Made by a program: the position numbers and the translations under genes
The notes under the pieces: model-generated
Told to the model about the DNA's origin: nothing
Seen by the model: the letters and a program-made list of their open reading frames with translations, nothing else
Databases searched by the model: none
Origin: Microcoleus vaginatus HSN003
GTDB taxonomy: Bacteria; Cyanobacteriota; Cyanobacteriia; Cyanobacteriales; Microcoleaceae
NCBI RefSeq assembly: GCF_022701255.1
Contig: NZ_CP031705.1
Coordinates: forward strand, 1,749,501-1,813,500
DNA: 64,000 nucleotides
Direction: 5' to 3'
Part shown: piece by piece, positions 26,731-36,465 of the stretch
Position numbering within the stretch: the first letter of the stretch is position 1
How the letters are laid out: every line of letters starts with the position of its first letter

Positions 26731-27395
26731 GGTAGTGCCCGCTCAGGAAAGGAAGGAGTAAATTTAAGCTACTATTAGAGAGAATTGTTTGCCATTAGTG
26801 ATATGACAGTAGAAATTCATTATTGCCCGCGTTGTGGTGAGCGAAGAAGTCAGTCGTAACGGTCAGACTCGGCATCGTAAGCAAAACTACAAATGTCGAG
26901 AATGTGGTCGTCAATTTGTTCTAAATCCGACATGGAAAGCTATTACCAAGGAACAACAGGAGTTAATGTCACGGATGCTACTTGAACGTATTTCTCAGCC
27001 TGGGATTGCTCGGGTGTTGCAAGTATCAGAAGATACTGTGCAGCGCTACGTAAATGCCAGAGCTGTCGTTGAAAAGAAGCAAGTGGAGGTAAGTGCTTTC
27101 GCCAAAAAAGCGCCTGAATGTTCAGATGGATGAGTTATTGTCGTTTGTGGATAATAAAGGAAATCAGCAGTGGCTATGGCTTGCATTGGATACCGAGACT
27201 AGGGAAATTGTTGGTGTACATATTGGGGATCGTAGTACAGTATGAGCTCTTGCTTTATGGAATTCCCTCCCACCAGTTTACCGTCAATGTGCAGTAATTT
27301 ATACTGATCATTGGAGTGCCTATGATTCTGTATTGCCCAGTAAACGTCATCATAGTGTAGACAAAGATAGTAGACATCTCCCAAAAAGAAATGGT
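26731..27395 (+). pseudogene. Decayed IS1-family element
   Basis: The left end GGTAGTGCCCGCTCAGGAAAGG resembles the IS1-type end at 42,845. The transposase starts at 26803 (MTVEIHYCPRCG). It is frame-shifted near 26845 into RHRKQNYKCRECGRQFV (zinc ribbon and HTH region, to 27133) and shifted again near 27100 into QMDELLSFVDNKGNQQWLWLALD. It then meets a TGA at 27243 after HIGDRSTV, with further homology LWNSLPPVYRQCAVIYTDHWSAYDSVLPSKRHH. No intact right end is visible. At least two frameshifts and one stop make it dead. Confidence 0.8.
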
Positions 27396-27868
27396 TGATA
27401 GAGCGCTCTTAAATTATAATGGAATTATACCCCCAAAAACATGAGCCAACTCCGAGAATATATTGAAAAGCATCCATCCGAGACTCAAAGAATGTTGGGT
27501 ATAGACTACGACCAATTAATACAACTAATTACCCATGCAGAAAATTTGTACGCTCGTCAAAAAACATCTCAAGAAAGTCCGAAAACTCGGCTCATTAAAC
27601 CGGGCAGCGGGATCCCCCCTAAACTAACGATAGCAGACCAAATTATTTTGACATTAGTGTACCTGCATAACTTACCTACTTTTCAAATGCTTGGGGTACA
27701 ATTTGGCATTGGTGAATCAACCGCTAATTATATTTTTCACCGCTGGGTAAAGATTTTAAGAGATTTATTGCCGGCTTCGGTGTTAGAACAAGTATAGTCA
27801 TTTCAAATAAGTATGAGACTATTTAAAAATGAGGTAAAATTAATAAAAATAGTGAACCCGCTAGGAAA

Positions 27869-28210
27869 ATGTCTTACAGTATTGATTTGAGAAAAAGAGT
27901 AGTGGATTATGTAGAAAATGGCGGTCGTATCGCTCAAGCAACCGGACTTTTTCAGGTAGTTGTGGCAACGATATATCGGTGGCTGGGTCGGACAGACCTT
28001 AGAGCCACCAAGGTAAAAAGACGTAAGAGAAAGCTAGATTGGAAAGCCTTAGAAAACGATGTAAAAGAGAACCCAGATGCCAGATTAATCGACAGAGCCA
28101 AGAAGTTTGGGGTCAGACCAAGTGCCATATCTTATGCTCTTAAAGAAATGAAAATTACTCGACAAAAAAACAACTTCGTTATCAGGAAAGAAACCGAGAA
28201 GAAAGAATGA
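27869..28210 (+). CDS. IS630 transposase, N-terminal DNA-binding frame
   Basis: The 113-residue product starts MSYSIDLRKRVVDYVENGG and continues with a helix-turn-helix (IAQATGLFQVVVATIYRWLGR) and a basic linker, followed by a second HTH-like segment (DRAKKFGVRPSAISYALK). Its stop overlaps the start of the catalytic frame by ATGA at 28207-28210, as expected for the two-frame IS630 organisation. Confidence 0.85.
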   Translation: MSYSIDLRKRVVDYVENGGRIAQATGLFQVVVATIYRWLGRTDLRATKVKRRKRKLDWKALENDVKENPDARLIDRAKKFGVRPSAISYALKEMKITRQKNNFVIRKETEKKE

Positions 28211-28717
28211 AATACTACAGATATCTCCGAGAATTAATTAAAGTATCGGGATGTCAAAGTCTGGTTTTTATTGATGAGTCAGGATTTGAAGAGTTTCAAG
28301 ATTGTGCATTAGGCTGGTCAAAAAAAGGCAAAAAAATCTGGGGTGAAAAGTCAGGAAAACGGGGGAAAAGAGAAAATCTAGTAGCCGGAAGAAGGAAAGG
28401 AAAAAAGGACTTAATTGCCCCAATGGTTTTTACGGGCAGCCTCAATGCAGAAGGTTTTGAAGGGTGGTTATCTTTATATTTATTACCCTCTCTGACCCAG
28501 CCATCTATCTTAATCATGGATAATGCACCGATTCATCGAAAAACAGCCATTCGAGAACTGGTAGAGGAAACGGAGCATCAAGTTCTTTTTCTCCCAAAAT
28601 ATTCTCGCCTACCTGAACGATATTGAACACGATTTTAGTGCCTTAAAGCGAGCCAGAATGTATGCTCCTCCTGGCACATCTTTAGATGAACTCATCTGTG
28701 CCTACTGCGATCAATAG
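28207..28717 (+). pseudogene. IS630 transposase, catalytic frame with C-terminal frameshift
   Basis: The frame encodes LVFIDESGFEEF (first D) and SILIMDNAPIHRK (second D) but stops at 28626 after LPKYSRLPERY. Continuing one base over restores LNDIEHDFSALKRARMYAPPGTS to the TAG at 28715-28717, which holds the third acidic residue (DIEHD). The seven bases between TCT and CTGAAC should be six, so one extra base near 28608-28614 disables the enzyme. Confidence 0.8.
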
Positions 28718-29060
28718 TGTCTCTTTTTTATTTGAAATGACTATAAAAAAAAATGATGACGATCGGGCATGGGTTCTGGAAATTTTGAAAGATGTTGAGT
28801 TGATAGTAGATAGCTACGAGCAGCCCATACAAAGACCTACGGACAATGAAGAGCAGAAAAAAAATTACTCTGGAAAACAAAAGAGGCATACTAAAAAGAA
28901 CCAGGTAATAGTCATGCCATCCGGTAAAGAGATTGTTGACGTAGTAGTAGGAGAAACCGGAGCAACAGCCGACATAAACATTTGGAGAAAGCAGAGAGCG
29001 TCATTAGAAACATCACAAAAGTTTCAAGGAGATAAAGCTTATGTAGGAGAACCATTAATT

Positions 29061-30727
29061 AGGGCTTGCTGGATAAGTGCAGAAAGGTTACACGGCTTGG
29101 TTATGCGATCGTCCGATCAAGGAAAGTGTGCAAGATAAACAGGTAAAATAGTACAAAAGCCTTGCATCACCCAGTGCGAGCGTGTACAGAAAAGCTGAGC
29201 TTGCCTCAAGTCCCCCATCCGAGTTTGAACTGCCCTTTGGAGGAAGGTTGTCATCAGACAACCGTTGGGTAAAAATGGCCGAACTAATTCCCTGGTCAGA
29301 GTTTGAAGCAGAATATGCCCAAAACTTCCCCACAGAAAAGGGCGCACCAGCCAAATCATTTCGGATGGCATTGGGAGCATTAATCATCAAAGAAAAACTG
29401 GGAATTAGCGCTCGCGAAACGGTAGAACAGATTCGCGAAAACCCCTATCTGCAATACTTTATCGGTCAATCAAGCTACAGTAATGAACTCGCATTTGACC
29501 CATCTCTATTAGTACACTTTCGGCAACGAATCAGTCCGAACCTCATCAATAAAGTCAACGAACGCATGGTCGAAAAAATGCGCTCTCTCACCCCAATCAA
29601 ACCAGAAAAAAAAAAGGCTTCGGACGGCAAAAATGAGTCACCCAATCGCGGTAAGTTGATCGTAGATGCAACCTGTGCCCCAGCCGATATTAGTTATCCG
29701 ACCGACTTAGGACTATTAAACGGAGCCAGAGTTCATACAGAAAAAATCCTAGACATTCTCTATAAACAAATCAAAGAAAAAACCCATAAAAAACCAAGAA
29801 CCTACCGTAATCTCGCCCGAAAAGATTACTTAGCAGTAGCCAAACAAAGACGACCCACCCGAAACAAAAGAAGACAGGCAATTAAAAAACAACTTCAGTA
29901 CATCAAAAGAAACCTAGCTCATATTGAGCAGCTAATCGATTTAGGTGCGACCATAGAAGGTCTGAATAAAAAGCAATATAAAACTTTGCTAGTCCTCACA
30001 GAAGTCGCTCGCCAACAACAGTGGTTATTTGACAACGATAAACAGAGTATTGAGGATAGAATAGTAAGTTTAAGTCAACCCCATATTCGTCCTATAGTCA
30101 GAGGAAAAGCCGGGAAAAGCGTAGAGTTTGGAGCCAAACTGTCAGCCAGTTGTTTTGAAGGATATGTATTTTTAGACCGGATGAGCTGGGATAACTTTAA
30201 CGAATCAGGGGACTTAAAAGCACAAGTAGAAGCTTATTATAGATTTACAGGATATTATCCAGAGTCAGTTCATGCAGATCGCATTTATCGTACAATATCA
30301 AACCGAGCGTGGTGCAAAGAAAGAGGAATTAGGCTCAGTGGGCCCCCTCTAGGAAGACCCCCAGCAAATGTGAGTAAATCAAAAAAGAAGCAAGCGTTGG
30401 AAGATGAGAGAATTAGAAATGCAATTGAGGGCAAGTTTGGGCAAGGGAAACGAAGATTCGGTCTCAATCGAGTGATGGCAAAACTTGATAATACATCTGG
30501 TACAGTTATTGCAATTAGTTTTTTGGTAATGAACCTTGCTACCTGGTGGCGTCGGCTTTTTTGTGTGTTTTTATGTCTATTTGGAAAAAGAACACCTGTT
30601 TTTGGGTTGAAGATAATCCCCAATTATAGATGGGGGGACTCGATACAGAAAAAACTTATATTTAACTCTGCTTGAATATATCGATCGCTCCTGTTCTTAG
30701 TTTGCGATCGATTATTCAGCAAACCCT
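29061..30727 (+). mobile_element. Intact IS5-type element, copy B
   Basis: The element is 1667 bp with ends AGGGCTTGCTGGATAA and TTATTCAGCAAACCCT (two mismatches between arms), flanked by AATT on both sides. TTAA one step further out also repeats; the reading frame of the split host gene favours AATT. Two degraded copies lie at 26,039 and 31,483. This copy has an uninterrupted transposase and could have mobilised the others. Confidence 0.88.
29182..30675 (+). CDS. IS5-type transposase (DUF772 plus DDE_Tnp_1)
   Basis: The 497-residue protein starts with GTG at 29182. The N-terminal DUF772 domain reads FELPFGGRLSSDNRW, SFRMALGALIIKEKLGIS and IRENPYLQYFIG. The catalytic core contains LIVDATCAPADISYPTD (first D), ESVHADRIYRT (second D) and NAIEGKFGQGKRRFGLNR (E). 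The C-terminal helix has the usual VMNLATWWRRL. The length is normal and no frameshift is seen. This is the only full-length copy of this transposase in the window. Confidence 0.9.
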   Translation: MYRKAELASSPPSEFELPFGGRLSSDNRWVKMAELIPWSEFEAEYAQNFPTEKGAPAKSFRMALGALIIKEKLGISARETVEQIRENPYLQYFIGQSSYSNELAFDPSLLVHFRQRISPNLINKVNERMVEKMRSLTPIKPEKKKASDGKNESPNRGKLIVDATCAPADISYPTDLGLLNGARVHTEKILDILYKQIKEKTHKKPRTYRNLARKDYLAVAKQRRPTRNKRRQAIKKQLQYIKRNLAHIEQLIDLGATIEGLNKKQYKTLLVLTEVARQQQWLFDNDKQSIEDRIVSLSQPHIRPIVRGKAGKSVEFGAKLSASCFEGYVFLDRMSWDNFNESGDLKAQVEAYYRFTGYYPESVHADRIYRTISNRAWCKERGIRLSGPPLGRPPANVSKSKKKQALEDERIRNAIEGKFGQGKRRFGLNRVMAKLDNTSGTVIAISFLVMNLATWWRRLFCVFLCLFGKRTPVFGLKIIPNYRWGDSIQKKLIFNSA

Positions 30728-30962
30728 AATTAATACTCCTCATAAAAAACCGCGTCAGGGAGTTCTGACTCCAGCTCAAAAGAGAGCGAATAAGTCAAAG
30801 GCTCAAAAAAGAATATTTGTCTAGCATCTAATTAGATTATTAAAAATATGGAGAGTAGCATCAGAAAGATTTCGCTTAAAAACGAAAAATTACGAGAGAG
30901 TAATTTTGGTGGTATGTGGATTAGTAAGATGGCGAATAGGTGCGCTCGTTATGTGTCAATAA

Positions 30963-31144
30963 AAGTCCCTACAAACTGAAAAAAAAACAGTAAAATTTAG
31001 GTCATAAAATTGGGCAGTTTTTATCGATCGACCGTTGAAACCCTTATGGAAGCGTTGGTTTCTGACGGACGGTTCCTGCGGGAACCGTCCGCCAGAAACC
31101 AAGCGGGGAAAGGGATTGGAATTATGGGAGAGGTCTAAGGGATA
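30963..31144. other. Non-coding stretch between IS remnants, with a strong hairpin
   Basis: No gene is visible. The stretch contains a 20-bp stem (31057-31076 with 31081-31100, one mismatch, TGCG loop) reading GGTTTCTG-CGGACGGTTCC on the left arm, extended by two more A-T pairs. There is no T run, so a repeat element or IS end structure is more likely than a terminator. Confidence 0.55.
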
Positions 31145-31363
31145 CATCTGTACTGTCTGCCTTCACATTCACCCGAACTGCAACCTGCCGAACGATTGTG
31201 GCCCTTGACCAATGAACCAATAGCCAATCGCTATTTTAGTAGTTTAGATGAGCTAGAAGCTGTTTTATACCAACGGTGTCAAAAACTCTTAGATCTCAAA
31301 CAATTAATTTGCGGTTTGACTCATTTCCATTGGTGGCCGGAACCAAAAGCTTCATTAATGTAA
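31145..31363 (+). pseudogene. C-terminal fragment of an IS630-type transposase
   Basis: A 72-residue open piece without a start reads HLYCLPSHSPELQPAERLW, then LTNEPIANRYFSSLDELEAV and a WW-containing end. LPSHSPELQPAERLW is the region with the last catalytic acidic residue of IS630/Tc1-type enzymes. Its 5' part is missing. It does not match the other IS630 elements here, so it comes from a further type. Confidence 0.75.
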
Positions 31364-32231
31364 GAGCGCGATCGCCTACTCGATTGTTTTGACCCACGAC
31401 TATCGGTTGATCGCTAGGGAGTCAAGGCAGGAGCAGGAGGGTGACAATTAGCTCTCTGATTTGTCGAGCATTAATGTTAATTAGGGCTTGCTGAATAATC
31501 GATCGCAAACTAAGAACAGGAGCGATCGATATATTCAAGCCGAGTTAAAGATGAGTTTTTCCTGCCTCAATCTGAGCAAGTTATAAGCGCAGATTATATT
31601 AGAGCCAAAAATGGGCATTGTTTTCCACGAGCGGCATAAAAACACACAAAAAACCCGGCGCCACCAGGTAGAAAGGTTCATGACTAAAAAAGTGATAGCA
31701 ATAGCTGTCTGTGAAGTATTATCAAGTTTTGCCATGATGCGATCGAGACTAAATCTGCGTTTACGCAAGCCCCAAACTTTCCCTCAATTGCATTTCTAAT
31801 CCTCTCGTCTTCTAAGGCTTGCTTCTTTTTTTCTTTACTCACATTTGCTGGGGGTCTTCCTAGGGGTCGCCCACTGATTCTAATTCCTTTTTCTTTGCAC
31901 CATGCTCGGTTTTCCCTGGTACGGTAAATGCGATCGGCATGAACTGATTCTGGATAGTATCCCGTGAACGTATGATATGCTTCTACTTGTGCTTTTAAGT
32001 CCCCTGATTCGTTAAAACTATCCCAGCTCATCCGGTCTAAAAATACATATCCCTCGAAACAACTGGCTGATATTTTGGCTCCAAACTCTACGCTTTTCCC
32101 TGCTTTTCCTCGCGACTATGGGACGAATATGGGGTTGGCTTAAACTTACTATTCTATCCTCAATACTCTGTTTATCGTTGTCAAATAACCACTGTTGTTG
32201 GCGAGCGACTTCTGTGAGGACTAGCAAGGTA

Positions 32232-33844
32232 TTGGAGTTTAGACTAAGCACAAATTGACTCAGCTAACGCTGAGTGAAATTCTAGTGAATTTAGAAAGAG
32301 TTTTCTAAGGTTAAATTACGAATTTGGGAGAGTTTTGGAACCGACCTTTACCCTTTTTGACCACGGGATAGCGACATCTTTGAGCGCGCAGTTTACCGGA
32401 TGACCATCCAGCCGATTTTCCTCGGGATTTGGGAGCAACAGCCGGACTCCCAATCCTAATTAAAAGTGGAAGCATTGATTGTGCAACCCTTCCAGGTGTC
32501 AATTCAGGGAGAGGCTTTTGCCAGGGTAGACGAATTTCCCTGACTAAATCTTGAGCTAACCATAATTGCCAAGTTAGCAATGGCATCAAATCACTCCATC
32601 GTTCACATTGTTCTGGAGTGCTTAGCTTCGGAATTGTCCAATGCAATGTTTGTTTCGCTAAGCGATACCAGTGTTCGATGGCAAAACGACGTAGATATAG
32701 TTGCCAAATTTCTGTAAGAGGTGGCATTTGAACACCAACCCAAACTAACCACAAAGGTTGAGTTTTTAATTGACCCGTTACAGTGTCTAAGCGTTCTACT
32801 AAAATCAGAGTCATCGGATGTTTGGGACTACCTCGGAAATGTAAGTTATCCCATGTTCTCAACCTGATTCGTCCGAGTTTCGGCTCAAGGGATTCCAGGG
32901 TTTGTTCTGGTTCCCACCAGCTTGAGGAGTCGTTAAGCTTAAACTGGTTTCCATGAATTTTTGGCCGTCCTCTACCACTATAGGCTGGGGGTGTTGACCA
33001 TAAGCAACGATTGGAGCGAATACGCATTAGTTTATCAGCGGCGATCGCAGCAGTAGCTTTAACCAGAGGGGCGCACCCATACTCACTATCAAATAGGGCG
33101 ATGGGTCTATTCTGAAGATATTCACAGACTTGTGCCAATTGTTCAGCGCCTTTACCGATTGGGTTGTCCCAACTGGTAATACGTTCGTGTCTTAATGGCA
33201 GCGCCCAACTCCCGCTAATCGTTGGTATCAGTGCGATCGTACTATATCCTTGACCGATACCAACAGGTATGCCGTGAGGTAAGGCTGTGGGTTGATGTTC
33301 ATAGGTCCGTTCTTTGAGAGTAGGTGCATGGGGTCTCAACCATGCTGTATGATCGATCGCTAATACTGGACGTTCCACTTGTGACATCTGTTGGATATAT
33401 AGTTGCATCAATTGGTCTCGGTCTGGTCTACAATCTTGCAGCGCTTCGTAGACGCTTGACCACTCACGCCGAAATAAGGGATTGAGGGCTAAATCTCCTA
33501 AACATGAGACGTGGCGAGTCGTCATTATCGCGTCTGCTAGTTCAAAGGTGGCGTCTTTGGCATTGCCGAGACATTCATAAGCTTGTTGACGAAATTCCCG
33601 TAATTGTTCAAACTTCATGGCAGGTAGATTTGAGATTTTTAGCTGAATTCTCAATCTTCTACCCTTACGCTGTCTGTTGAAACTATCGCAGACAGTTTTT
33701 TTTTGAGGTTGTCAGCCGAAGAGAACGTCAACGGTCGTCGGCATCTATGCTAGTGGTTGAGCCTCATAGCTCTTCACCAGCGACCATTGCCGTTCTTAAG
33801 TTGAAATCTAACCGTGCTTTAAGAGGTGCTTAGTCTAAACTCCA
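32232..33844 (-). mobile_element. 1.6-kb DDE element, copy 1, inside IS5-type copy C
   Basis: The terminal repeats TTGGAGTTTAGACTAAGCAC and GTGCTTAGTCTAAACTCCA are inverted over 18 bases and flanked by the 8-bp direct repeat GCAAGGTA (32224-32231 and 33845-33852). It carries one intact transposase. A second, broken copy with the same ends lies at 37,163-39,877. Confidence 0.9.
32311..33654 (-). CDS. Transposase of the 1.6-kb DDE element (IS4/IS701-like)
   Basis: The 447-residue protein (or 435 from the ATG at 33618, MKFEQLREFRQQAYECL) has RPVLAIDHTAWLRPHAPT (first D), IALFDSEYGCAPL (second D) and RFAIEHWYRLAKQTLHW (E and the Y-x2-R-x3-K-like signature of IS4-type enzymes). I recall this cyanobacterial type as the NF041680 putative transposase family; placement within IS4/IS701 is approximate. 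No internal stop or shift, so it may be active. Confidence 0.8.
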   Translation of the reverse strand: MRIQLKISNLPAMKFEQLREFRQQAYECLGNAKDATFELADAIMTTRHVSCLGDLALNPLFRREWSSVYEALQDCRPDRDQLMQLYIQQMSQVERPVLAIDHTAWLRPHAPTLKERTYEHQPTALPHGIPVGIGQGYSTIALIPTISGSWALPLRHERITSWDNPIGKGAEQLAQVCEYLQNRPIALFDSEYGCAPLVKATAAIAADKLMRIRSNRCLWSTPPAYSGRGRPKIHGNQFKLNDSSSWWEPEQTLESLEPKLGRIRLRTWDNLHFRGSPKHPMTLILVERLDTVTGQLKTQPLWLVWVGVQMPPLTEIWQLYLRRFAIEHWYRLAKQTLHWTIPKLSTPEQCERWSDLMPLLTWQLWLAQDLVREIRLPWQKPLPELTPGRVAQSMLPLLIRIGSPAVAPKSRGKSAGWSSGKLRAQRCRYPVVKKGKGRFQNSPKFVI

Positions 33845-34799
33845 GCAAGGTATTATATTGCTTTTTATTCAGACCTTCTAGGCTCGCCCCTGAATCGATT
33901 AACTGTTCAATATGAGCTAGGTTTATTTTAATGTATTGAAGTTGTTTTTTAATTGCCTGTCTTTTTTTGTTGCGGGTGGGTCGTCTTTGTTTCGCTACTG
34001 CTAAGTAGTCTTTTCTTGCTAAATTACGGTAGGTTCTTGGTTTTTTATGGGTTTTTTCTTTGATTTGTTTATACAGGATGTCTATGATTTTTTCTGTATG
34101 AACTCTGGCTCCGTTTAATAATCCTAAGTCGGTCGGATAACTAATGTCGGCTGGGGCGCAGGTTGCATCTATGATTAGTTTACCGCGATTGGGTGACTCA
34201 TTTGTGGCGTCCGAATCCTTTTTTTTTTTTGTTTGATTGGGGTGATGGAGCGCATTTTTTCGACCATGCGCTCGTTGACTTTATTAATCAGGTTCGGACT
34301 GATTCGTTGCCGAAAGTGTACTAATAGAGATGGGTCAAATGCGAGTTCATTGCTGTAGCTTGATTGACCGATGAAGTATTGTAGATAGGGGTTTTCGCGG
34401 ATCTGTTCGACTCTTGGACGATCGCTAATTCCCAGTTTTTCTTTAATAATTAATGCCCCCAACGCCATCCGAAAGGATTTAGCTGGTGCGCCCTTGGAGG
34501 TGGGGAAGTTTTGGGCATATTCTGCTTCAAACTCTGACCACGGGATTAGTTGGGCCATTTTTACCCAACGGTTGTCTGCTGACAATTTTCCTCCGAAGGG
34601 CAGTTCAAACTCGGATGGGGGGTTAGGAGCCAGCTCAACTTTTCGGTACACGATCGTAGGTGGTGATGCACGGGTTTTGACTTATTTTACCTGTTTATCT
34701 TGCACTTTACTCTCGATCGCGCGCTCGAATAACCCAGGCTACATCAAGCGCGATCGCTTATTCAGCAAGCCCTAATTAACTGTCGACAGTATCGCGGTC

Positions 34800-34818
34800 A
34801 ATCGACCGGACATGATAT
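34800..34818. repeat. 19-bp motif shared with 56,746-56,764
   Basis: AATCGACCGGACATGATAT occurs here, at the truncation point of the ISL3 gene, and again in the gap upstream of a Uma2 gene at 56.7 kb. Bases outside differ, so it may be the end of a dispersed repeat. Confidence 0.6.
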
Positions 34819-35288
34819 GAAAACGGTCGATGACAATTTTGGCATTTGGGAATACTTGTTTTATGACTTTTGGAAATCCTCCCCACATATCAATACTCAC
34901 TTCCTCAACTTGTTCTCGAACCTCAAACGGTTGTTTTATCAGGACTTCAATTATATCTTGTTGACGGTGAGAGTCAATCATTTCAATCAAATTACCCCCC
35001 TCAATGTCACTAAGAACAGTTACTAAACTTTCTTTTCCTTGGCGCATACTTATCTCATCTATACTCACTCTCTTGGTTGACTCCCAACAGTTTTTTTTTG
35101 AGAGGAATAGACATGAGTAAAAATACTTTTAATTTTGTCATAACTCAATCCTTCTTCTCGTCCAATTTGTTCCATGCTCGACTGTTGAACACGTGCATAA
35201 ATATTTTGTTCGTATCGTTGAGTATGCCGTCTTTTTTTATCCAAAAATTATAATTCTTCTGTACTAAGTAGCTAGACAAAATTAATTA

Positions 35289-36465
35289 TAGCAATCCTAA
35301 ATCATTATCATGATTGTGATACAATTATATGCAATACTCGATCGTGACCATAAAAAAATGAATAACTTACAACTGCAACAAAAAGATAGGCAAAAAGAAA
35401 TAGATTGTTTAGAATCTTTCATTAAAAGCGATATAGATGCCAGAGAACTAAAACGAGCAATAGCTGTAAGGATGGCGCTCTCAGGTAATATCTACCATGA
35501 GATCAGCAAAATTTTAGGTGTAAGTAATTTTTTTATTGGTTATTGGAAAAAACAATTTAAAACCAAAGGCATCGCCGGAATCAAACTAGGACATAAAGGG
35601 TCAAAAGGGTATTTAACAGCTCTACAAAATACTGAAGTAATCGAGTGGTTAAGAAATAAAGAATATGGGAATTTAGATGAGCTAGTTACTTATTTAGAAC
35701 AAGAATTTGGTGTGATATATAAATCAAAACAGAGTTACTATGAACTTTTTGACCGGGCGAAAATTAGTTGGAAAAAAACTCAAAAAATTAATCCTAAATT
35801 TGATAAAGAACTGGTAAAAAAAAAGACGGAAGAAATTAACGATATTTTATTTAAAAACAAGGCTGGTATAGAGTCTGGGGAAATAATAGTATTGTTTTTA
35901 GATGAATGTCATCTACTTCATGGTGATCTGACTGGTTATGTTTGGGGTCAATCCCAAATCCGAATTGAAGTCCCAATTACCAATGAAAAAGATAGACAAA
36001 CTTATTTTGGCGCACTCAATTATCAAAGCAAAGAATTCCATGTTCAGAGCCATCCATCTGGTGATGGAAAATCAACAGTTAAATTCATAAAATACTTACA
36101 AGATAAATATAAAAATCGCAAGATTATCTTGATTTGGGATGGAGCTAGTTATCATAAATATGGAGAATTTAGAGACTTTTTATTAGAACTCAATGCTGCC
36201 AAAGAACCTGCTAATTGGTCAATTACTTGTATTTTATTTGCTCCCAATGCTCCCCAACAGAACCCCGTTGAAGATATTTGGTTACAAGCTAAAAACTTTT
36301 TAAGAAAGTATTGGTATTTATGTAGGTCTTTTAAGATTGTCAAGTTTCTGTTTGAGTTTTTTACTAACGAACATAAATTTGATTTCCCCAAAATACGTCA
36401 ATATACTTACACACAGAAAATCATTTAGGATTGCTCTAGATATAGAAAATCATTTAGGATTGCTA
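35289..36465 (+). mobile_element. ISX, IS630-family element inserted in ISY copy 1
   Basis: Ends TAGCAATCCTAAAT and ATTTAGGATTGCTA with TA on both sides (35287-35288 and 36466-36467); removal restores the ISY end sequence. The right end is doubled: AAAATCATTTAGGATTGCT occurs at about 36416-36435 and again at 36446-36464. The termini match the MITE candidate at 5,766-5,869. Confidence 0.88.
35310..36428 (+). CDS. ISX transposase (IS630 family)
   Basis: The 372-residue product (or 356 from the ATG at 35358) has an N-terminal HTH (YHEISKILGVSNFFIGYWKKQ) and a linker. The DDE core reads LFLDECHLLHGDL (first D), IILIWDGASYHKYGEF (second D) and NAPQQNPVEDIWLQAK (E). It is one uninterrupted frame filling the element and has a high lysine and AT content compared with neighbouring chromosomal genes. 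Probably functional; a plausible source of transposase for the 104-bp MITE. Confidence 0.88.
   Translation: MIVIQLYAILDRDHKKMNNLQLQQKDRQKEIDCLESFIKSDIDARELKRAIAVRMALSGNIYHEISKILGVSNFFIGYWKKQFKTKGIAGIKLGHKGSKGYLTALQNTEVIEWLRNKEYGNLDELVTYLEQEFGVIYKSKQSYYELFDRAKISWKKTQKINPKFDKELVKKKTEEINDILFKNKAGIESGEIIVLFLDECHLLHGDLTGYVWGQSQIRIEVPITNEKDRQTYFGALNYQSKEFHVQSHPSGDGKSTVKFIKYLQDKYKNRKIILIWDGASYHKYGEFRDFLLELNAAKEPANWSITCILFAPNAPQQNPVEDIWLQAKNFLRKYWYLCRSFKIVKFLFEFFTNEHKFDFPKIRQYTYTQKII

Larger units (their letters stand above)
27795..28743 (+). mobile_element. IS630-family element inserted in the DDE_4 transposase gene
   Basis: The element is 949 bp with 16-bp perfect inverted ends TAGTCATTTCAAATAA, flanked by TA on both sides (27793-27794 and 28744-28745). 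TA duplication is the IS630 hallmark. Removing the element plus one TA restores the host reading frame exactly. It contains two overlapping genes, as is common for IS630 members using frameshifted expression. Confidence 0.92.
27441..30962 (+). pseudogene. DDE_4-type (IS5 superfamily) transposase gene split by two later insertions
   Basis: Three pieces join in one frame once later elements and one copy of each target duplication are removed: 27441-27794 (HTH domain, KLTIADQIILTLVYLHNLPT and GIGESTANYIFHRW), 28746-29060 (catalytic DDE_4 part, VVVGETGATADINIWRKQ and FQGDKAYVGEPLI) and 30732-30962 (KPRQGVLTPAQKRANKSKAQ, then IRLLKIWRVASERFRL). Only one further defect remains, a TAG at 30822-30824 where relatives have an acidic residue. 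The inserts are an IS630 element (TA duplication) and an IS5-type element (AATT duplication). The ends of the host IS itself are not clear. Confidence 0.85.
31483..34773 (-). mobile_element. IS5-type element, copy C, decayed and split by a 1.6-kb element
   Basis: The ends AGGGCTTGCTGAATAA (left) and TTATTCAGCAAGCCCT (right) are flanked by AATT on both sides. The transposase reads from about 34651 on the minus strand (VELAPNPPSEFELPFGGKLS), is frame-shifted in the A/T run near 34230, and continues to 33853. It is interrupted by the element at 32232-33844 and resumes from 32223 to 31535 with at least two more shifts (near 32110 and 31780). Without the insert it would be about 1.67 kb, like copy B. 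Confidence 0.87.

Noticed and set aside
29055..29058. TTAA as the target duplication of the IS5-type copy B.
   Set aside because: It is visible, but removing it leaves the split host gene out of frame; AATT restores the frame.
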